A stretch of DNA of 64,000 nt, from positions 1,612,001 to 1,676,000 of the forward strand of contig NZ_JACHMY010000001.1 in NCBI RefSeq assembly GCF_014205135.1. The letters are read 5' to 3'. This DNA is from Kribbella italica (GTDB taxonomy: Bacteria > Actinomycetota > Actinomycetes > Propionibacteriales > Kribbellaceae). The translations under genes and the position numbers were made by a program. How positions within the stretch are numbered: position 1 is the first letter of the stretch; each line of letters starts with the position of its first letter. Below, piece after piece: positions 9,599-19,346 of the stretch. The notes beneath the pieces were generated by a model. That model saw only the letters and a list, made by a program, of their open reading frames with translations, did not search any database and was not told where the DNA came from.

Positions 9599-10195
9599 AT
9601 GGGGATCGTGTCGCCGGGGTTCACCGGGCGGCGGCGGAGCGGGACGGAACTGCCTCCGGGCCAGTACCTGACGCGGGACTTCCCGGTGCTGTCGGCCGGG
9701 CCGACGCCGCACATCCAGCCCGAGCACTGGGAGTTCAGCATCGCCACCGAGTCCGGTGAGGTGCACAAGTGGGACTGGCCGGCGTTCCTGAAGCTGCCGG
9801 CCGAGGAGATCACGCGCGACATCCACTGCGTGACGCGCTGGTCGAAGCTGGAGTCGGAGTGGAAGGGCGTCTCGCTGGACACCCTGTTCGCCGACGTCGA
9901 GACCAGCGCGGACTTCGTGATGGCGCACAGCTACGGCGGCTACACCACGAACCTGCCGCTGGACGACCTGCTCGACGGGCAGGCCTGGATCGCGTACGAG
10001 TTCGAGGGTGATCCGCTCGGCGCCGAGCACGGGGGACCGGCCCGGTTGCTGGTGCCGCACCTGTACTTCTGGAAGAGCGCCAAGTGGGTCCGCGGCCTGG
10101 TGCTGTCCGACGCCGAGGACCTCGGGTTCTGGGAGACCGCGGGCTACCACGAGTACGGAGACCCATGGAAAGAACAGCGGTACGCCGGCGACTGA
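9599..10195 (+). CDS. Sulfite-oxidase-like molybdopterin-dependent oxidoreductase
   Basis: The 198-residue protein is little more than the molybdopterin-binding domain of the sulfite oxidase fold. The probable molybdenum-ligand cysteine is Cys77 (ITRDIHCVTRWSKLE). Other family features follow: AHSYGGYTTNLPL, YEFEGDPLGAEHGGPARLL and YFWKSAKWVRGL. No Tat signal, haem or dimerisation domain is seen, so it is probably cytoplasmic. GAGGGAGG precedes the ATG. Its 3' end overlaps the reductase gene by 31 bases, suggesting that the reductase feeds it electrons (inference). The substrate is unknown; the gene sits inside an acyl-CoA catabolic operon. Confidence 0.88.
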   Translation: MGIVSPGFTGRRRSGTELPPGQYLTRDFPVLSAGPTPHIQPEHWEFSIATESGEVHKWDWPAFLKLPAEEITRDIHCVTRWSKLESEWKGVSLDTLFADVETSADFVMAHSYGGYTTNLPLDDLLDGQAWIAYEFEGDPLGAEHGGPARLLVPHLYFWKSAKWVRGLVLSDAEDLGFWETAGYHEYGDPWKEQRYAGD

Positions 10196-10917
10196 CCTGG
10201 CAGGCCGGCACCGTCACGGAGATTCGCGAGGAGACCGCGACCGCCCGGACGATCGTGCTCGACCTGCCGGACTGGCCCGGGCACCTGGCCGGGCAGCACC
10301 TGGACGTCCGGCTCACCGCGCCGGACGGTTACCGCGCGTCGCGCTCGTACTCGATCGCCTCGGCGTGGACCGGTTCGACGATCGAGCTGACCGTCGAGCA
10401 GGTCCCCGACGGTGAGGTTTCGCCGTACCTGGTGGACGTTCTCAAGGTCGGCGACCCGCTGGAGGTGCGCGGGCCGGTCGGCGGCTGGTTCGTCTGGCGT
10501 CCGGACAGCGCCGGGCCGATCCAGCTGATCGGCGGTGGTTCCGGCGTCGTACCGCTGATGGCGATGCTGCGTGAGCACGCGCACGCGTCCAGTACGGCGC
10601 CCGCGCGCCTGCTCTACTCCGTACGGCGTCCGACGTCGGTGATCTACGCGGCGGACCTGAAGAAGCTGGCCATGTCCGACGACGTGGACCTGACCTTCGT
10701 CTACACCCGGGAGGCGCCGCCCGGCGAGCCCCGGGTCGGCCGCGTCGACGCCGAGCTGCTGGCGGCGAAGGCGTTCGCCCCGACCGACGACCTGACCACT
10801 TACGTCTGCGGCCCGACCCCGTTCGTGGAAGCGGTGGCCGACCTGCTGGTCGCCGCCGGCCACGACCCGGCCCGGGTCCGTACCGAACGTTTCGGACCGA
10901 CTGGAGGACCGCGATGA
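10165..10917 (+). CDS. FAD/NAD(P)H oxidoreductase, ferredoxin-reductase fold
   Basis: A 250-residue FNR-fold protein. The FAD-binding motif is RSYSIAS, the nucleotide-binding loop [16 protein letters not shown], and the C-terminal element [16 protein letters not shown]. No iron-sulfur cysteines are present, so it is a plain flavin reductase. The ATG at 10165, inside the end of the molybdoenzyme gene, is preferred because ACGGAG precedes it and the fold starts there. The close coupling suggests it reduces the neighbouring molybdoenzyme (inference). It is followed by an ATGA overlap with the zinc-ribbon gene. Confidence 0.88.
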   Translation: MERTAVRRRLTWQAGTVTEIREETATARTIVLDLPDWPGHLAGQHLDVRLTAPDGYRASRSYSIASAWTGSTIELTVEQVPDGEVSPYLVDVLKVGDPLEVRGPVGGWFVWRPDSAGPIQLIGGGSGVVPLMAMLREHAHASSTAPARLLYSVRRPTSVIYAADLKKLAMSDDVDLTFVYTREAPPGEPRVGRVDAELLAAKAFAPTDDLTTYVCGPTPFVEAVADLLVAAGHDPARVRTERFGPTGGPR

Positions 10918-11186
10918 CCGCGGATGTCCCGACCTACCTGGACGGCAACGCGGCGGCGGGCGCGCTCAGCGAGGTGTTCGCCGTCGACCTCACCGCCGCG
11001 ATCGGCCGGTGCGCCGGCTGCGGCCACACCGGCGTCTTCGCCGAGGTGCGCCTCTACACCGCAGCACCCGGCCTGGTCGCGCGCTGCCCGGGGTGCGACG
11101 ACGTCCTGCTGCGCGTCGTCACGACCCCGAGCGAGACCTACCTGGATCTCCGCGGTCTCACGTACCTCCGGGTGAGCAACAGCTAG
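10914..11186 (+). CDS. DUF6510-like zinc-ribbon protein
   Basis: A 90-residue protein with two CxxC pairs, CAGCG at about residue 34 and CPGCD at about 62, forming a probable zinc ribbon between short beta strands. It resembles the actinobacterial DUF6510 family. It overlaps the reductase gene by ATGA and ends in a CTAG shared with the convergent MerR gene. Position after the molybdoenzyme/reductase pair suggests an accessory or electron-transfer-assisting role, but no function is established. Confidence 0.75.
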   Translation: MTADVPTYLDGNAAAGALSEVFAVDLTAAIGRCAGCGHTGVFAEVRLYTAAPGLVARCPGCDDVLLRVVTTPSETYLDLRGLTYLRVSNS

Positions 11187-11923
11187 GGCCGGCGCCGGCG
11201 GCGTACGGTGTCGCGCTGGGTCTCGCCCACCGCGCGCTCGTACGCGAGCACCAGGCCCTGGATGGTGACGGGCTTGAACCGCTCGACCAGCTGCTGGATG
11301 TACTCCGGCGGGCCGCCGGAGTCGCGGTAGTGCGGCCAGACCTTGGTCCGGAACACCTCGGTCAGTTCCTCGGCGACCGCCCGGCCGTGGTCGGTGAAGA
11401 TCCGCCCGGCCGCCAGCACCGCGTCCACCGGCAGGTCGAGGTCGAGCAGCTCGACGCCGAGGCTGAGGTGCGCGGTCGCGACCTGGAACACGTCCTCGTC
11501 GGGCGTCGGCTCGACCACGCCGAGCGCGATCAGCATCTCGATGTCGTCGTCGCTCAGCTCCCGGCCGGTACGCCGTACGAGCGCCGGCCGGTCGAGCGTC
11601 TCGGGCAGGTCGCGCATCCACGGTGTCAGCAGGGTCCGGTGCAGGGCGATGTCCTGCGGCGACGCGTTGTCCGGGATGCGCTCGAGGTAGCCCTCGATCG
11701 CGGACAGCGTGAAGCCGTGCGCCTGCAGTTCGCGGACCAGATCGAGGCGGGCGATGTGCTCGGGACCGTAGTACCCGACGCGGCCGCGGCGGACCGGCGG
11801 AGGGATCAGGCCGCGCCCGGCGTAGAACCGGAGCGTCCGCACCGTCATCCCGACCCGGGCCGACAGTTCGTCGACGGTCAGCGTCGCCTCGTCCGGGCCG
11901 GCCTCCGAGCTCGCTTCCGCCAT
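11183..11923 (-). CDS. MerR-family transcriptional regulator of the acyl-CoA regulon
   Basis: The N-terminal MerR helix-turn-helix is at about residues 15-80: [20 protein letters not shown], then [19 protein letters not shown] long C-terminal domain of about 150 residues has no cysteine-metal pattern, so it probably senses an organic ligand such as an acyl-CoA. An ATG lies 12 bases further upstream, but TATGAT (11931-11936 on this strand) covers it and ends seven bases before the chosen ATG, which argues for a leaderless start here. The operator-bearing thiolase promoter is divergent, so autoregulation is likely. Confidence 0.87.
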   Translation of the reverse strand: MAEASSEAGPDEATLTVDELSARVGMTVRTLRFYAGRGLIPPPVRRGRVGYYGPEHIARLDLVRELQAHGFTLSAIEGYLERIPDNASPQDIALHRTLLTPWMRDLPETLDRPALVRRTGRELSDDDIEMLIALGVVEPTPDEDVFQVATAHLSLGVELLDLDLPVDAVLAAGRIFTDHGRAVAEELTEVFRTKVWPHYRDSGGPPEYIQQLVERFKPVTIQGLVLAYERAVGETQRDTVRRRRRP

Positions 11924-11947
11924 GGCGCAGATCATAATCGCCCCGAC

Positions 11948-11978
11948 TTGACGACTGTGACACCATCGCTGTCACAAT
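11948..11978 (+). promoter_or_regulatory. MerR-type promoter/operator of the thiolase operon
   Basis: TTGACG (11948-11953) and CACAAT (11973-11978) are 19 bases apart around the dyad TGTGACA-7-TGTCACA (11956-11962 and 11970-11976). It is the same as the site at 7228-7258 except for six central bases. It lies between the divergent MerR and thiolase genes and would cover the -35 area of the MerR promoter. Confidence 0.82.
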
Positions 11979-12010
11979 CAGTGGGTCCACTTCAGACGAC
12001 GGGATGCCCC

Positions 12011-13228
12011 ATGACCGAAGCCTTCCTGTACGACGCGATCCGGACCCCGCGTGGCAAGGGCAAGCCGACCGGCGCCCTGCACGAGGTGAAGCCGGTCCAG
12101 CTGATCACCGGCCTGCTCACCGAGCTGCGGGCCCGGCACCCCGACCTGGACCCGGTGGCGATCGACGACGTCGTGCTCGGCGTCGTCACGCCGATCGGCG
12201 ACCAGGGCATGGACATCGCCCGGACCGCCGTCCTGGCCGCGGGCTACCCGGAGACCACCGGCGGCGTGCAGCTCAACCGCTTCTGCGCCTCCGGGCTGGA
12301 GGCGGTCAACCAGGCCGCGCAGCGGGTCCGTTCCGGCTGGGAGGACTTCATCCTGGCCGGTGGCGTCGAGTCGATGTCCCGCGTCCCGATGGCGTCCGAT
12401 GGCGGCGCCTGGGCGATGGACCCGGAGACCGCGCTGGAGACCAACTTCATCCCGCAGGGCATCAGTGCCGACCTGATCGCGACGATCGACGGCTTCTCCC
12501 GCGCGGACGTCGACACGTACGCCGCCGAGTCGCACGCCCGCGCCGCGAAGGCCTGGGCCAACGGCTACTTCACCCGCTCGGTCGTCCCGGTCGACGACCG
12601 CAACGGTCTGCGGATCCTCGACCACGACCAGCTCGTCCGGCCCGGTACGACGGTCGAGACGCTGGCCGGCCTGCCGCCGTCGTTCGCGGCGATCGGTGAG
12701 CACGGTGGCTTCGACGCGGTCGCGCTGGAGAAGTACGTCAGGGTCGAGCGGATCGAGCACGTGCACCACGCCGGGAACTCCTCCGGCATCGTCGACGGCG
12801 CCGCACTCGTGGCCATCGGCAACGAGAAGGCAGGCGAGGCGCTCGGCCGGGCGCCGCGCGGACGGGTGGTCGCGGCCGCGGTGAGCGGCGCCGATCCGAC
12901 CATCATGCTGACCGGCCCGGCGCCGGCCGCCCGCAAGGCGCTGGCCAAGGCGGGACTCGAGGCGAGCGACATCGACCTGTTCGAGATGAACGAGGCCTTC
13001 GCCGCCGCAGTGCTGCACTTCATGGCCGACCTCGGCGTACCGCACGAGAAGGTGAACGTGAACGGCGGCGCGATCGCGCTCGGGCACCCGCTCGGCGCGA
13101 CCGGCGCGATGCTGGTCGGAACCCTGCTGGACGAGCTGGAGCGGCGCGAGCTCCGCTACGGTCTGGCCACCCTGTGCGTCGGCGGCGGGATGGGCGTCGC
13201 GACCATCATCGAGAGGCTGGCGGCATGA
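12011..13228 (+). CDS. Acetyl-CoA C-acyltransferase (thiolase)
   Basis: A 405-residue degradative thiolase that splits 3-ketoacyl-CoA into acetyl- or propionyl-CoA and a shortened acyl-CoA. The nucleophile is Cys92 ([13 protein letters not shown]). His359 lies in [15 protein letters not shown], and the second active-site cysteine is Cys389 in LCVGGGMG. The ATG is placed about 26 bases after the predicted +1 of the MerR-type promoter. Its stop overlaps the next start as ATGA, so it forms a unit with the FadB-like gene in the usual FadA/FadB manner. Confidence 0.95.
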   Translation: MTEAFLYDAIRTPRGKGKPTGALHEVKPVQLITGLLTELRARHPDLDPVAIDDVVLGVVTPIGDQGMDIARTAVLAAGYPETTGGVQLNRFCASGLEAVNQAAQRVRSGWEDFILAGGVESMSRVPMASDGGAWAMDPETALETNFIPQGISADLIATIDGFSRADVDTYAAESHARAAKAWANGYFTRSVVPVDDRNGLRILDHDQLVRPGTTVETLAGLPPSFAAIGEHGGFDAVALEKYVRVERIEHVHHAGNSSGIVDGAALVAIGNEKAGEALGRAPRGRVVAAAVSGADPTIMLTGPAPAARKALAKAGLEASDIDLFEMNEAFAAAVLHFMADLGVPHEKVNVNGGAIALGHPLGATGAMLVGTLLDELERRELRYGLATLCVGGGMGVATIIERLAA

Positions 13229-15366
13229 TCTCCTGGGCAGAGGACGACGGGATCGTCACGCTGACGATGGACGACCCGGACGCGTCGGCGAACACGATGA
13301 ACGACGCGTACGTGAGCGCGATGGCCGCGACGGTCGAGCGGCTGCAGACCACTGACGGCCTCAAGGGTGTTGTGATCACCAGTGCGAAGAAGACCTTCTT
13401 CGCCGGCGGCAACCTGCAGGTGCTGTCGCAGATCCAGCCGGAGAACGCGGCCGAGGTGTTCGGCACGATCGAGGAGGTCAAGCGCCAGCTCCGGGTCCTG
13501 GAGACGCTCGGCGTCCCGGTCGTTGCCGCGATCAACGGATCGGCGCTCGGCGGCGGGCTGGAGATCGCGCTCGCCTGCCACCACCGGATCGTTGCCGACG
13601 ACAACCGCATCGAGCTCGGCGTACCGGAGGTGACGCTCGGGCTGCTGCCCGGCGGTGGCGGCGTGACCCGCACGGTCCGGATGCTGGGTCTGCAGGACGC
13701 GCTGATGAAGGTCCTGCTGCAGGGCCAGCGGATGAAGCCCGCGCACGCGCAGTCGGTCGGCATCGTCGACGAGGTCGTCCCCGCTGATGAGCTGCTCGCC
13801 CGCGCCCGTCAGTGGATCGAGAGCTACGACGGTGACGCCAAGCAGCCGTGGGACCGCGACGGCTACAAGCTCCCGGGCGGTACGCCGTCCTCGCCGAAGC
13901 TCGCCGCGTTCCTGCCGGCCTTCCCGGCGAACCTGCGCAAGCAGCTCAAGGGCGCGCCGTACCCGGCGCCGCGGGCGATCATGAGCGCGGCCGTCGAGGG
14001 CGCCCAGGTCGACTTCGCCACCGCATCCCGGATCGAGTCGCGCTACTTCGTCTCGCTGGCGACCGGGCAGATCGCGAAGAACATGATCAACGCGTTCTTC
14101 TTCGAGCTGCAGGCGATCAACGCGGGCGCGTCGCGGCCGGACGGCGTACCGGCGTACCGGGCCCGGAAGGTCGGCGTGCTCGGCGCCGGGATGATGGGCG
14201 CCGGGATCGCCTGCTCGTGCGCGAAGGTCGGCATCGAGGTCGTGCTCAAGGACGTCTCGCTCGAGGCGGCCGAGAAGGGCAAGCAGTACTCCGAGAAGCT
14301 GCTCGCCAAGCAGTTGAAGAAGGGCCGGACGACCGCCGAGAAGGCGGAGGCGTTCCTCAGCCTGATCACGCCGACCGCGGACCCGAACGACCTGGCCGGG
14401 TGCGACCTGGTGATCGAGGCGGTGTTCGAGAGCGAGGAGCTGAAGCAGAAGGTCTTCGCCGAGATCGCCGGCGTGGTCGAGCCGGACGCGCTGCTGTGCT
14501 CGAACACGTCAACCCTGCCGATCACCTCGCTCGCCGACGGGATCGACCGCCCGGACGACTTCATCGGGATGCACTTCTTCTCGCCGGTCGACCGGATGCC
14601 GCTGGTCGAGCTGATCGTGGGGGAGAAGACCTCCGACCGCGCCCTGGCCCAGGCGTACGACGTGGTCCGGCAGCTCAGGAAGACGCCGATCGTGGTCAAC
14701 GACAGCCGCGGCTTCTTCACCTCGCGGGTCTTCGGCACGCTGGTGATGGAAGGCGCCACGATGGTTGCCGAGGGCGTCGACCCGGTGACGGTCGAGCGGG
14801 CCGCGACCCAGATGGGCTTCCCGGCACCGCCGCTGGCGATGCTGGACGAGGTCACGCTGACCCTGCCGCAGAAGATCCGTGACGCGGCGCGTGCGGCCGG
14901 CGACAGCGCGGGTGCGTTCGACGAGCACCCGGGCATGGCGGTGGCGGATCGGCTCGTGACCGAGTTCGACCGCAAGGGCAAGGCGGCCGGGGCCGGCTTC
15001 TACGAGTACCCGGCGGACGGGCCGAAGCGCCTGTGGCCCGGGCTGTGGGAGCACTTCGGGGGCGGCAGCGCCGACGTACCGCTGATCGATCTGCAGGAGC
15101 GGCTGGCGTTCGCGATGTCGCTGGAGACCGTCAAGTGCCTGGACGAGGGCGTGCTGCGCTCGGTGGCCGACGCGAACATCGGTTCGATCTTCGGCATCGG
15201 CTTCCCACCCCTGTACGGCGGCGCGCTGCAGTACATCAACCAGTACGCCGGCGGCCTGCCCGGCTTCGTTGCCCGCGCGCGGGAGTTGGCGACGGCGTAC
15301 GGACCGCGTTTCGAGCCGTCGTCGCTCCTGGTAGACCTGGCCACGAAGGGTGAACGGTTCGTCTGA
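13225..15366 (+). CDS. fadB: Multifunctional 3-hydroxyacyl-CoA dehydrogenase/enoyl-CoA hydratase (FadB/FadJ type)
   Basis: The 713-residue protein joins an N-terminal crotonase domain to a C-terminal dehydrogenase. In the crotonase part the oxyanion and catalytic elements are [16 protein letters not shown] and [17 protein letters not shown]. The NAD loop is [14 protein letters not shown] (from about residue 312), followed by CSNTSTLPI and the catalytic-histidine motif [14 protein letters not shown]. It catalyses hydration and NAD-dependent oxidation in beta-oxidation and presumably complexes with the thiolase encoded just upstream. A strong hairpin follows the stop. Confidence 0.95.
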   Translation: MISWAEDDGIVTLTMDDPDASANTMNDAYVSAMAATVERLQTTDGLKGVVITSAKKTFFAGGNLQVLSQIQPENAAEVFGTIEEVKRQLRVLETLGVPVVAAINGSALGGGLEIALACHHRIVADDNRIELGVPEVTLGLLPGGGGVTRTVRMLGLQDALMKVLLQGQRMKPAHAQSVGIVDEVVPADELLARARQWIESYDGDAKQPWDRDGYKLPGGTPSSPKLAAFLPAFPANLRKQLKGAPYPAPRAIMSAAVEGAQVDFATASRIESRYFVSLATGQIAKNMINAFFFELQAINAGASRPDGVPAYRARKVGVLGAGMMGAGIACSCAKVGIEVVLKDVSLEAAEKGKQYSEKLLAKQLKKGRTTAEKAEAFLSLITPTADPNDLAGCDLVIEAVFESEELKQKVFAEIAGVVEPDALLCSNTSTLPITSLADGIDRPDDFIGMHFFSPVDRMPLVELIVGEKTSDRALAQAYDVVRQLRKTPIVVNDSRGFFTSRVFGTLVMEGATMVAEGVDPVTVERAATQMGFPAPPLAMLDEVTLTLPQKIRDAARAAGDSAGAFDEHPGMAVADRLVTEFDRKGKAAGAGFYEYPADGPKRLWPGLWEHFGGGSADVPLIDLQERLAFAMSLETVKCLDEGVLRSVADANIGSIFGIGFPPLYGGALQYINQYAGGLPGFVARARELATAYGPRFEPSSLLVDLATKGERFV

Positions 15367-15370
15367 GAGC

Positions 15371-15393
15371 CTCTCCGGTCTTGCGCCGGAGAG
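15371..15393 (+). terminator. Rho-independent-type terminator after the fadAB-like operon
   Basis: CTCTCCGG and CCGGAGAG form a perfect 8-bp stem around a 7-base loop, followed by CGTTTT. It begins four bases after the FadB-like stop codon. Confidence 0.75.
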
Positions 15394-15483
15394 CGTTTTC
15401 GGCCATTGTCGGAACACTTCTCCAACGATTCACCTGGTGCTGTGGTCGTTGGGTTCCGGACTCTGCTCTCGGAGGTGGAGACG

Positions 15484-16761
15484 ATGGCCGTTGGTCGTCC
15501 GAACGCTGGTTTGTCCCGACGTGACCTGCTCAAGCGGACCGGCGGCCTGGCCGCCCTCGCCGCGTTCACAGCCGCCTGTGGTGGAAACACCGGGCGGCCG
15601 GCGGACAGCGGGGGAGGTGGCAAGACGGCACTCGCGCAGTGGTACCACCAGTACGGCGAGACCGGGGCGCGCGAGGCGGCGCTCAAGTACGCCAAGGCCT
15701 ACGGCGACGCCGCGGTCACCGTCCAGTGGACCCCCGGTGACTACGGCGCGAAGCTGTCGTCGGGTCTGCTGTCCAGCAAGGGCCCGGACGTCTTCGAGGG
15801 TCAACTGAACCTCGCGATGGTGAAGAGCAACCAGATCGTCGCGCTGGACGACCTGCTGGAAGGCGTCAAGGACGACTTCAGCGCCGAGGACCTGGCCACC
15901 AACACCGTGGACGGCAAGACCTACGGGATCCGGATGATCGTCGATCCGCAGGTGATCTACTACCGCAAGTCGCTGCTCGAGAAGGCCGGGATCCAGCCGC
16001 CGACGACCATCGACGACCTGATCTCGGCGTCCAAGGAGCTGACCACCAACAAGGTCAAGGGCATCTTCGTCGGCAACGACGGCGGCGTCGCCCTCGGCGG
16101 CCCGGCGCTGTGGTCGTCGGGCGGGGCCTACCTGACCAAGGACAACAAACCGGGCTTCACCGACGGGCGCGCGGCGCAGGCGTTCGGCAAACTGCACGAG
16201 CTGTACGCGAGCAAGTCGACGTTGCTCGGCGCACCGACCGACTGGACCGACCCGAGCGCGATCATCCAGGGCCTGGTCGCCATGCAGTGGATCGGCATGT
16301 GGGCGTTGCCGGCCATGCAGAAGGCGTTCGGTGACGACCTCGGCGTGTTCGCCTTCCCGGCGCTCGACGCGCAGGGAACACCGGCGGTCTACTCCGGCGG
16401 CTGGACCCAGTTCGTGTCGGCCAAGAGCGCGAACGTGGACGCGGCGAAGAAGTTCGTCAAGTGGCTGTGGATCGACCAGGCGGAGTACCAGGAGGACTGG
16501 TGCCTGAACTACGGCTTCCACATCCCGCCCCGCAAGAGCCTGGCCGCGAAGGCCGCCAAGCTGCAGGACGGCGCCGCCGCGGAGACGGTCAAGCTCAACG
16601 AGCAGTACGGCAAGACCGACAACCCGGCCTGGACCCCGAAGATGGCCACCGCGTTCGGTGACATGCTGACCAACGTCATCCGCAAGGGCGCCGATCCGGC
16701 GGCCGAGATCGGTAAGGCGGAGAAGACCGTCGGGACGGAACTGTCCCGGCTGTTCGGATGA
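15484..16761 (+). CDS. ABC transporter sugar-binding lipoprotein (CUT1 family)
   Basis: A 425-residue extracellular solute-binding protein. The N-terminus has a twin-arginine motif (SRRDLLKRTGG, residues 11-21) and a lipobox ending in Cys32 (FTAAC), so it is probably a Tat-exported lipoprotein. The mature part has family-1 binding-protein features such as ALAQWYHQYGETG and VAMQWIGMWALPAMQKAF. GGAGGTGGAG precedes the chosen ATG; an in-frame start further upstream lacks this. Its stop overlaps the first permease start (ATGA). The sugar is unknown. Confidence 0.93.
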   Translation: MAVGRPNAGLSRRDLLKRTGGLAALAAFTAACGGNTGRPADSGGGGKTALAQWYHQYGETGAREAALKYAKAYGDAAVTVQWTPGDYGAKLSSGLLSSKGPDVFEGQLNLAMVKSNQIVALDDLLEGVKDDFSAEDLATNTVDGKTYGIRMIVDPQVIYYRKSLLEKAGIQPPTTIDDLISASKELTTNKVKGIFVGNDGGVALGGPALWSSGGAYLTKDNKPGFTDGRAAQAFGKLHELYASKSTLLGAPTDWTDPSAIIQGLVAMQWIGMWALPAMQKAFGDDLGVFAFPALDAQGTPAVYSGGWTQFVSAKSANVDAAKKFVKWLWIDQAEYQEDWCLNYGFHIPPRKSLAAKAAKLQDGAAAETVKLNEQYGKTDNPAWTPKMATAFGDMLTNVIRKGADPAAEIGKAEKTVGTELSRLFG

Positions 16762-17666
16762 GTCCCCGCACCACCACGAAGGGGATCCGCGGCAACACCC
16801 TGTGGTTCTGGGTGTTCGTGGGCCCCTTCGTGATCGGCCTGCTGGTCTTCAGCTACCTGCCGATCGTGTGGAGCCTGGTGCTCAGCTTCTTCGAGGCGCG
16901 CAACACGGTCACGCCGACCGAGTTCGTCGGCCTGCGCAACTACGTGGACATGCTCACCGACCGCAACTTCCTGTCCAGCCTGGGCACGTTCTCGGTCTTC
17001 GCGCTGTTCATCGTGCCGCTCACGTTCGTGCTGTCGCTCGCGCTGGCGCTGCTGGTGAACCAGGTCAAGATCGCCCGTGCCTTCTTCCGCTCGGTGTTCT
17101 TCCTGCCCACGGCCTGCTCGTACGTCGTCGCGTCGTTGATCTGGAAGCTGTCGATCTTCAACGGCGTCCGCTTCGGCCTGGCCAACACCGTGCTCGACTG
17201 GTTCGGCATCGACCAGATCGCGTGGCTGTCGACCGTCGATCCACCATGGTTCTGGATCCCGATCATCACCGTGCGGCTGTGGTTGCAGCTCGGGTTCTAC
17301 ATGATCCTGTTCATCGCCGGCCTGCAGCGGATCTCGCCCGCGCTGTACGAGGCGGCGTACGTCGACGGCGCTCGCCCCGGCTGGCAGGTGTTCCGCTTCA
17401 TCACGCTGCCGCAGTTGCGGGCGACGGCGGTCGCCGTCCTGATCCTGAACCTGATCGCGGCGTACCAGGCCTTCGACGAGTTCTACAACCTGCTCGGCAA
17501 CGTGAACTTCGCCCGGCCACCGCTGGTCTACCTGTACGGGATCTCGCTCGGCACCATCCAGGACCTCGGCCACGGCAGCGCCGGCGCGCTGATCCTGGCG
17601 GCGATCATCATGATCGTCACGCTGCTGCAGAACAAGATCCTCGGCTTCGGCAAGGCGAACGACTGA
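16758..17666 (+). CDS. ABC transporter permease, sugar (MalF-like)
   Basis: A 302-residue membrane protein with six predicted transmembrane segments. The cytoplasmic EAA loop that docks the ATPase reads EAAYVDGARPGWQVFRFITLP near residue 198. It corresponds to the MalF-like partner of CUT1 importers. It overlaps the binding-protein gene by four bases and the next permease gene by one (TGATG). No ATPase gene follows; in actinobacteria one shared MsiK-type ATPase often serves several such systems. Confidence 0.93.
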   Translation: MSPRTTTKGIRGNTLWFWVFVGPFVIGLLVFSYLPIVWSLVLSFFEARNTVTPTEFVGLRNYVDMLTDRNFLSSLGTFSVFALFIVPLTFVLSLALALLVNQVKIARAFFRSVFFLPTACSYVVASLIWKLSIFNGVRFGLANTVLDWFGIDQIAWLSTVDPPWFWIPIITVRLWLQLGFYMILFIAGLQRISPALYEAAYVDGARPGWQVFRFITLPQLRATAVAVLILNLIAAYQAFDEFYNLLGNVNFARPPLVYLYGISLGTIQDLGHGSAGALILAAIIMIVTLLQNKILGFGKAND

Positions 17667-18550
17667 TGGCCGCCGCGGAGCGGACCGCCGGTACGCCGCA
17701 GCCGATCGGCTACTCGCGCAGCGGGATCGGCCGGATCACGCTGGTCCTGCGCTGGATCGCGCTGGCGATCGCGGTGATCCTGTTCCTGCTGCCGTTCTAC
17801 CTCGTCCTGCGCAACGCGCTGGCGACCGAGGCCGACATCACCGCGCCCGAGTGGACGCTGTTCCCCAAGGACCTGCAGTGGGGCAACATCAGCGAGCTGT
17901 TCAACGACGAGAGCGTGCCGATCGCGCGTGCCCTGTGGAACTCGGCGGTCGTCGGCGTCCTCGGGACGGCCGGGCAGTTGCTGCTGGCATCGATGGCGGG
18001 CTACGGCCTGGCCAGGATCCCGTACAAGCACGCCGACAAGGTCTTCTACGCCGTGGTGGCGACGCTGATGATCCCCGGCGCGGTGACCTTCATCCCGAGC
18101 TTCATCGTCGTCTCGTCACTGGGCTGGGTCAGCTCACTGCGCGGGCTGATCATCCCGACCCTGTTCAGTGGGTTCGCGGCGTTCCTGTTCCGGCAGTACT
18201 TCCTGAGCTTCCCGCGCGAGCTGGAGGAGGCCGCCCGCGTGGACGGCGCCGGGCACTTCGGGACGTTCTGGCGGATCGTCGTACCGAACTCGCTGCCGTT
18301 CTTCGCCGCTCTCGCCGCGATCACGTTCATCGGCAACTGGAACTCGTTCCTGTGGCCGCTGGTGATCGGCCAGGACTCGTCGTCGTGGACGATCCAGGTG
18401 GCGCTGTCGACGTACGTCACCGCCCAGACGATCAACATCCACCAGCTCTTCATGGCGGTCGCGGTGTCGATCCTGCCGCTGGTGCTGATCTTCGCGTTCC
18501 TGCAGCGCTACTTGATTCAGGGCGTCACGCAGTCGGGGATCAAGGACTGA
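17666..18550 (+). CDS. ABC transporter permease, sugar (MalG-like)
   Basis: A 294-residue MalG-type permease. The first membrane segment is at about residues 25-48 and the EAA loop reads EAARVDGAGHFGTFWRIVVP. The end, LIQGVTQSGIKD, is the usual terminus of CUT1 MalG-like proteins. The ATG overlaps the stop of the previous permease by one base. It is the last gene of the three-gene transporter operon and is followed by a nested hairpin region. Confidence 0.93.
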   Translation: MAAAERTAGTPQPIGYSRSGIGRITLVLRWIALAIAVILFLLPFYLVLRNALATEADITAPEWTLFPKDLQWGNISELFNDESVPIARALWNSAVVGVLGTAGQLLLASMAGYGLARIPYKHADKVFYAVVATLMIPGAVTFIPSFIVVSSLGWVSSLRGLIIPTLFSGFAAFLFRQYFLSFPRELEEAARVDGAGHFGTFWRIVVPNSLPFFAALAAITFIGNWNSFLWPLVIGQDSSSWTIQVALSTYVTAQTINIHQLFMAVAVSILPLVLIFAFLQRYLIQGVTQSGIKD

Positions 18551-18570
18551 CCCCCGGCGGCCAAGCTGAT

Positions 18571-18652
18571 GCGTCCGAAGAAGCGCGTTGCGTCCGAAGG
18601 AACCGAGGCTATAGCGCTCGGTCCTTCGGACGCAGGACGGTTCTTCGGACGC
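18571..18652. repeat. Nested inverted repeat between convergent genes, probable bidirectional terminator
   Basis: The 10-mer GCGTCCGAAG occurs twice on this strand (18571, 18590) and its complement twice further on. The outer arms, GCGTCCGAAGAA (18571-18582) and TTCTTCGGACGC (18641-18652), are perfect. The inner arms, 18590-18607 and 18618-18633 or so, pair over about 17 bp with one bulged A around a GCTATAGC loop. It lies between the ends of the permease and PEBP genes. Confidence 0.75.
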
Positions 18653-18668
18653 TCTACTCCGGGGCTGG

Positions 18669-19199
18669 TTACTCGGGGGCGGCGTAGACCGGAGTGGCGA
18701 TCGCGCGGGCCAGGGTGTGGAAGGCGAGGTTGAAGCTGACCACCGCGGCGCTCGCCTCGTCGTCGACGTCCAGCTTGTCCACGTCGAGCGCGTGCACGAC
18801 GAAGTAGTAGCGGTGCGCCGGGTCGCCGGCCGGCGGCGCCGCGCCGCCGAAGCTCTTCGTGCTGTAGTCGTTGCGGACGTGGAACGCGCCGTTGTCCAGC
18901 CGCGGCGTCGTCCCGGCGCCGGCCGGCAGCTCGGTCACGTCGGCGGGCAGGTTGACCAGAATCCAGTGCCAGAACCCCGACGGCGTCGGCGCGTCCGGGT
19001 CGTAGCACGTCACCACGAAGCCCTTGGTCTCCGCCGGGAACCCGCTCCAGCTGAGCTGCGGCGACGTGTTGCCACCGGCAAAGACCTGCGCGTCGTCGAG
19101 CGTCTCACCGGCGGCGAAGTCGGTGCTGGTGAGGGTGAACGAGCCCACCGTGGGCAGCTTCTCGTACGGGTCCTGCGCGACCGGCCGTTCGAGCGACAT
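18669..19199 (-). CDS. YbhB/YbcL family Raf-kinase-inhibitor-like (PEBP) protein
   Basis: A 176-residue phosphatidylethanolamine-binding-protein fold. Visible elements are the ligand-pocket motif [21 protein letters not shown] (D and H residues of the anion site), [14 protein letters not shown], and the C-terminal [17 protein letters not shown] and [15 protein letters not shown]. The biochemical role of bacterial members is not settled. No signal peptide is seen. GGGAGGATC precedes the ATG. It is convergent with the sugar transporter. Confidence 0.92.
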   Translation of the reverse strand: MSLERPVAQDPYEKLPTVGSFTLTSTDFAAGETLDDAQVFAGGNTSPQLSWSGFPAETKGFVVTCYDPDAPTPSGFWHWILVNLPADVTELPAGAGTTPRLDNGAFHVRNDYSTKSFGGAAPPAGDPAHRYYFVVHALDVDKLDVDDEASAAVVSFNLAFHTLARAIATPVYAAPE

Positions 19200-19346
19200 C
19201 TGATGATCCTCCCGGGATCTCGCGTGTGGTGATTCCGACAGTACTGGCCCCGTCCCGCGGACTCCCGCCGGGGCGCGGCGCGCGGGATGCGAAGATCAGG
19301 GTTGGCCGCGGTCCGGACGGCCGACGACGAACCTGGAGGAGCTGCG

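Noticed and set aside
15394-15483. Sugar-repressor operator before the ABC transporter
   Set aside because: No palindrome or clear -35/-10 pair could be seen, only the fadB-side hairpin.
19200-19346. Cobalamin riboswitch upstream of cobT
   Set aside because: No B12-box-like conserved sequence or suitable structure was seen; the leader is short.
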